A stretch of DNA of 64,000 bases, taken from the NCBI GenBank assembly GCA_003249225.1, contig QKJQ01000029.1, positions 1 to 64,000 of the forward strand, read 5' to 3'. Both the position numbers and the translations under genes were made by a program. Under the pieces are notes generated by a model. It was given only the letters and a program-made list of their open reading frames with translations, was not told the DNA's origin and did no database searches. This document shows positions 61,683 to 64,000 of this stretch, one piece after another. The stretch's first letter is position 1, and the number at the start of each line of letters is the position of its first letter. Source of the DNA: Clostridia bacterium (GTDB taxonomy: Bacteria; Bacillota; Clostridia; Lachnospirales; Lachnospiraceae).

Positions 61683-61736
61683 TTTAAGTATTGCAGCGTA
61701 TTCCGATTGCAGTCTGTTTAAGAATTGCAGCGTATT
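61683..61736. repeat. Direct repeat of a 20-bp element, 34-bp spacing
   Basis: TTTAAG(T/A)ATTGCAGCGTATT occurs at 61683-61702 and 61717-61736 with one mismatch, and a shorter ATTGCAG sits between. The arrangement resembles iterated protein-binding sites. Confidence 0.65.
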
Positions 61737-61749
61737 ATGCCACAGCAAG

Positions 61750-62331
61750 TTACGTAACAACATATCGTATCACACAGGGATTCTTTCCTTCACTGTCAAG
61801 AGGCGAGGATATAATCTCCAAGGTCTTGAGTCTCACCCCAAGCATGATTTCATAATGATATTTAAAATGTCCGGCGCAGCAGAAACAATAGTTCTTGGAT
61901 ACCGGGTAGTCACGGTTTACTTTAGTAAAGTTCGGACAGGCACATAAGAACTTATCTCCATCCGAATAGTAAATAGCATGAAGCGTCAGAGTACCGTCTT
62001 CGTTAAGAACGGGCTGCCCCATATAGGGAACAGATTTGATTTTCTCAAGTTTATCAGAAAAGGAAAGGGTTGAATTTTCTTTTGCAAAAGCTTTTGATGC
62101 CTTCTCTCTGGAACCACCTTTGCAACAGGCATTCCACTCAAAGACTTCTTGTATAATATCAGGATTCGTATCTTGATTCATAATGTCAACAGCACGTTTA
62201 AAATAAGCAGCTTTTACCTTTTTCGGAGATTTACTGACAATTCCCTCATAACCATCCTCAATACGGGCAATCGTCTTCTCGTCTACGTTGAATTTACGAA
62301 GTGATTCTTTGAACTTCTCGGGACATGGCAT
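61750..62331 (-). CDS. Cysteine-rich protein of unknown function
   Basis: A 193-residue soluble protein with conserved-looking cysteine clusters: EWNACCKGGSREKA near the middle, FLCACPNFT and NYCFCCAGHFKYHYEIMLG in the second half. The cysteines and histidine suggest a metal or Fe-S centre. It starts with helices that contain SPKKVKAAYFKRAVDIMN. I do not recognise it with certainty (possibly a DUF family of clostridia). GGAGG lies 8 bases before the ATG. It is 31 bases downstream of the GNAT-S66 gene, so probably co-transcribed with it. Confidence 0.75.
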   Translation of the reverse strand: MPCPEKFKESLRKFNVDEKTIARIEDGYEGIVSKSPKKVKAAYFKRAVDIMNQDTNPDIIQEVFEWNACCKGGSREKASKAFAKENSTLSFSDKLEKIKSVPYMGQPVLNEDGTLTLHAIYYSDGDKFLCACPNFTKVNRDYPVSKNYCFCCAGHFKYHYEIMLGVRLKTLEIISSPLDSEGKNPCVIRYVVT

Positions 62332-62362
62332 AGCAGTTACCTCCAGGATTATGGTTCGTTTA

Positions 62363-64000
62363 TTACGTTACGGTAGGGCATTCAAGAAAAGTAATGGTCT
62401 TTTTCTCACAATTTAATTCTGCTCTGATACCAATGGGCAGAATTCCAATCGGTTTTGCGTGTCCAATGTTGACATTATAAAAGATAGGCAATTCGGTCAG
62501 TTTTTCTTCTTCCACGATGACCTGCGTGATGACCTGCTTATATTCTTCATAATAGGCTTCATCTTTTGGTTTGCCTACGATTATACCGTTGATAATTTTT
62601 AAGATACCCTGCGCAGCAAGATTACGGAAGGTCCATGTAACAAAGTCAGGGGAAGGTTTTTCCTCGCTGGTCTCAACAAAAAGGAGGGAACCAGTCCACT
62701 CGTTAAGAGAGGGCCATATTGCAGTACCGACAGCCATCATAAAGACATCAAGACATCCACCAAGGAGCGTTCCGGTAACCGTACCTCTTCCATTTAAGAT
62801 CTCGTAGCCATGGGTGTCTTTTTTCATACGGTGCAAAGTATTGATATTCTCTTCTTTCCAGGAAACAAAATCATCGGTCCATTCGCTGCTTGGTAAAAGC
62901 GGATAGGTATCCCAGCGTTCAAACAGGATTTCACGAACCGCTTTTTCTGTGTAATCGAACATTTTGACATACTCACCGAATTCACACATGACAGAAGGTC
63001 CATAAAAGGAAACGATGCCAGCTTTATACAGCATGAAGTGATTCACCGTACTATCAGAATATCCCATAAAAATCTTAGGATTCGCATGAATGATATCAAA
63101 GTCAATATAAGGCAGAAGACGAATGGTATCATCCCCGCCGATTGCGCAGAAGATAGCTGAAATGGTCGGATCTTTGAAGGCATCCATGAAATCTTTGGCA
63201 CGAAGTTCCGGATGCATTGCAACAAATTCACTTCCACGCAAGGCATGTGGCATACAGACTACTTCGAGACCAAAGTCATGTTCAAGTCTTTTCTTTGCGA
63301 TATCGTATTTATGGCGGAACTTTTCATCGCCAAGACCACCCCAGGAAAGACTGACAATAGCTATTCTATCGCCACGTTTTAAACGCTTTGGTTTTATCAG
63401 CTGTTTTTTTGTTTCAGAACCACAGAAGTAGTGTGCAACGGTTATACATTGAAATCCAAGATCTTTTGCGATTGTATGTGTCTTATCATTAGTAAAGAAA
63501 TACATACTTTCTGCCCTTTGTTGCTTTGCATTGGCAAGACATGAAAGCAGCAGCTGTTTCGTGATTTCAGGATCGTATGTATTTTGCAGTACATCGAGAC
63601 CAAAGATTTCTAAAGCTTTCTTACCCTTATTGTTATAATAAACAGCACCCTGGCAGATTTCATTTTCAATATAAGCATAGATGACCCAATTATTCAGATC
63701 TTCAAAAATTCTGTCTGAATTCCAGTACATTTCGTTCTCCTGGCGGTCATGTAAGCTGCGGAATATTTCAAAGTTCTCAGAAGTGATAAGGAGTGTATGC
63801 AAAGATTCCTGTTTTGATTCAAAATGGTCAAAATGCAGTATATCTACATATTGCTGCTCTATGTCAGACAACCCCTTCTCTGCCATGAACTGCAGTGCAT
63901 TTTTATTCTCGTCGGGAAAGTAAATGTGCCAATTGTAATCGGTATAATTGGTATTCCAGTATTCCAAAAGCTCACCCAATGCTTCTGCATATCCATTTCT
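62363..64000 (-). CDS. GNAT-like / S66 peptidase (MccF-like) fusion, 5' end off the window
   Basis: The frame is open through the right edge, so the start lies outside. The N-terminal 200 residues look like a GNAT-type acetyltransferase half (WVIYAYIENEICQGAVYY, then a helix with KQLLLSCLANAKQQ), but the usual acetyl-CoA loop is not clear. The rest (about 205-538) is a serine peptidase of family S66: RGDRIAIVSLSWGG, nucleophile Ser in GYSDSTVNHF, Glu in VETSEEKPSPD, and His in GHAKPIGILPIG. This group includes LD-carboxypeptidases and the microcin C immunity peptidase MccF. The fusion suggests combined detoxification of a peptide-nucleotide or cell-wall peptide. Confidence 0.85.
   Translation of the reverse strand, partial: RNGYAEALGELLEYWNTNYTDYNWHIYFPDENKNALQFMAEKGLSDIEQQYVDILHFDHFESKQESLHTLLITSENFEIFRSLHDRQENEMYWNSDRIFEDLNNWVIYAYIENEICQGAVYYNNKGKKALEIFGLDVLQNTYDPEITKQLLLSCLANAKQQRAESMYFFTNDKTHTIAKDLGFQCITVAHYFCGSETKKQLIKPKRLKRGDRIAIVSLSWGGLGDEKFRHKYDIAKKRLEHDFGLEVVCMPHALRGSEFVAMHPELRAKDFMDAFKDPTISAIFCAIGGDDTIRLLPYIDFDIIHANPKIFMGYSDSTVNHFMLYKAGIVSFYGPSVMCEFGEYVKMFDYTEKAVREILFERWDTYPLLPSSEWTDDFVSWKEENINTLHRMKKDTHGYEILNGRGTVTGTLLGGCLDVFMMAVGTAIWPSLNEWTGSLLFVETSEEKPSPDFVTWTFRNLAAQGILKIINGIIVGKPKDEAYYEEYKQVITQVIVEEEKLTELPIFYNVNIGHAKPIGILPIGIRAELNCEKKTITFLECPTVT

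Noticed and set aside
1..64000. CRISPR arrays, tRNA or rRNA genes, insertion sequences, prophage
   Set aside because: I looked for regularly spaced repeats, cloverleaf-like stretches and transposase or integrase motifs and found none that hold up.

Overview
The window reads as chromosome of a low-to-moderate GC Gram-positive anaerobe, most likely a gut Lachnospiraceae (Clostridia). Supporting signs are strong GGAGG-type ribosome binding sites on nearly every gene, YesM/YesN-type two-component pairs, many lipobox lipoproteins, an ABC-F gene behind an attenuator leader, and an intracellular phosphorylase route for glucans. This assignment is inference; no rRNA or marker gene is present. I see no tRNA, rRNA, CRISPR array, transposase or phage module.

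Region 1 (207-5488, +) holds a short AraC-type response regulator, two solute-binding proteins and a YesM-type histidine kinase in one operon closed by a terminator. The layout matches HptARS/PgtABC-like sensing systems in which a binding protein informs the kinase, but there are two binding proteins and no transporter. Region 2 (5689-14689, +) is an array of six lipoproteins and one small membrane protein of unknown function. Two of the lipoproteins share a module of about 110-130 residues (three copies in all), and a third contains 20-residue beta-helix-like repeats. A nitrilase-family amidase follows (14759-15550).

Region 3 (15554-29865, mixed strands) is a patchwork of single genes: a 51-residue membrane peptide, an ABC-F ATPase with leader peptide and terminator, an aldo/keto reductase behind a 103-bp tandem duplication, a flavodoxin, a Nudix hydrolase, a nucleotidyltransferase, a CHASE4-GGDEF-EAL protein, a lipid-anchored serpin, a QueG-like Fe-S protein, and MerR and AraC regulators with GyrI-like domains around a YdeI/OmdA-type protein.

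Region 4 (30217-48651) is a polysaccharide utilisation locus, best explained as one for beta-1,3(1,6)-glucan (laminarin or fungal wall glucan). It contains a GH94 phosphorylase, a GH161-like beta-1,3-glucan phosphorylase, a cytoplasmic GH30, a membrane-anchored GH55-like exo-beta-1,3-glucanase, a binding protein with two permeases, a second binding protein, a YesM/YesN pair and a convergent AraC regulator. In the proposed scheme GH55 trims glucan outside the cell, the ABC importer takes up oligosaccharides (its ATPase must be encoded elsewhere), and GH30 plus the phosphorylases finish the job inside, conserving energy as sugar phosphates.

Region 5 (49074-58633) contains a PfkB sugar kinase, a TPR-like membrane protein, a Nudix hydrolase, an AiiA-like lactonase, and a group of class III aminotransferase, tandem class II aldolase, TetR regulator and FGGY kinase that looks like an unassigned catabolic pathway, followed by a GtrA protein. 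Region 6 (58722-64000, -) is a run of minus-strand genes: PhzF, HAD phosphatase, VOC protein, YcxB-like membrane protein, a cysteine-rich protein of unknown function, and a GNAT-like/S66 (MccF-like) fusion that runs off the right edge.
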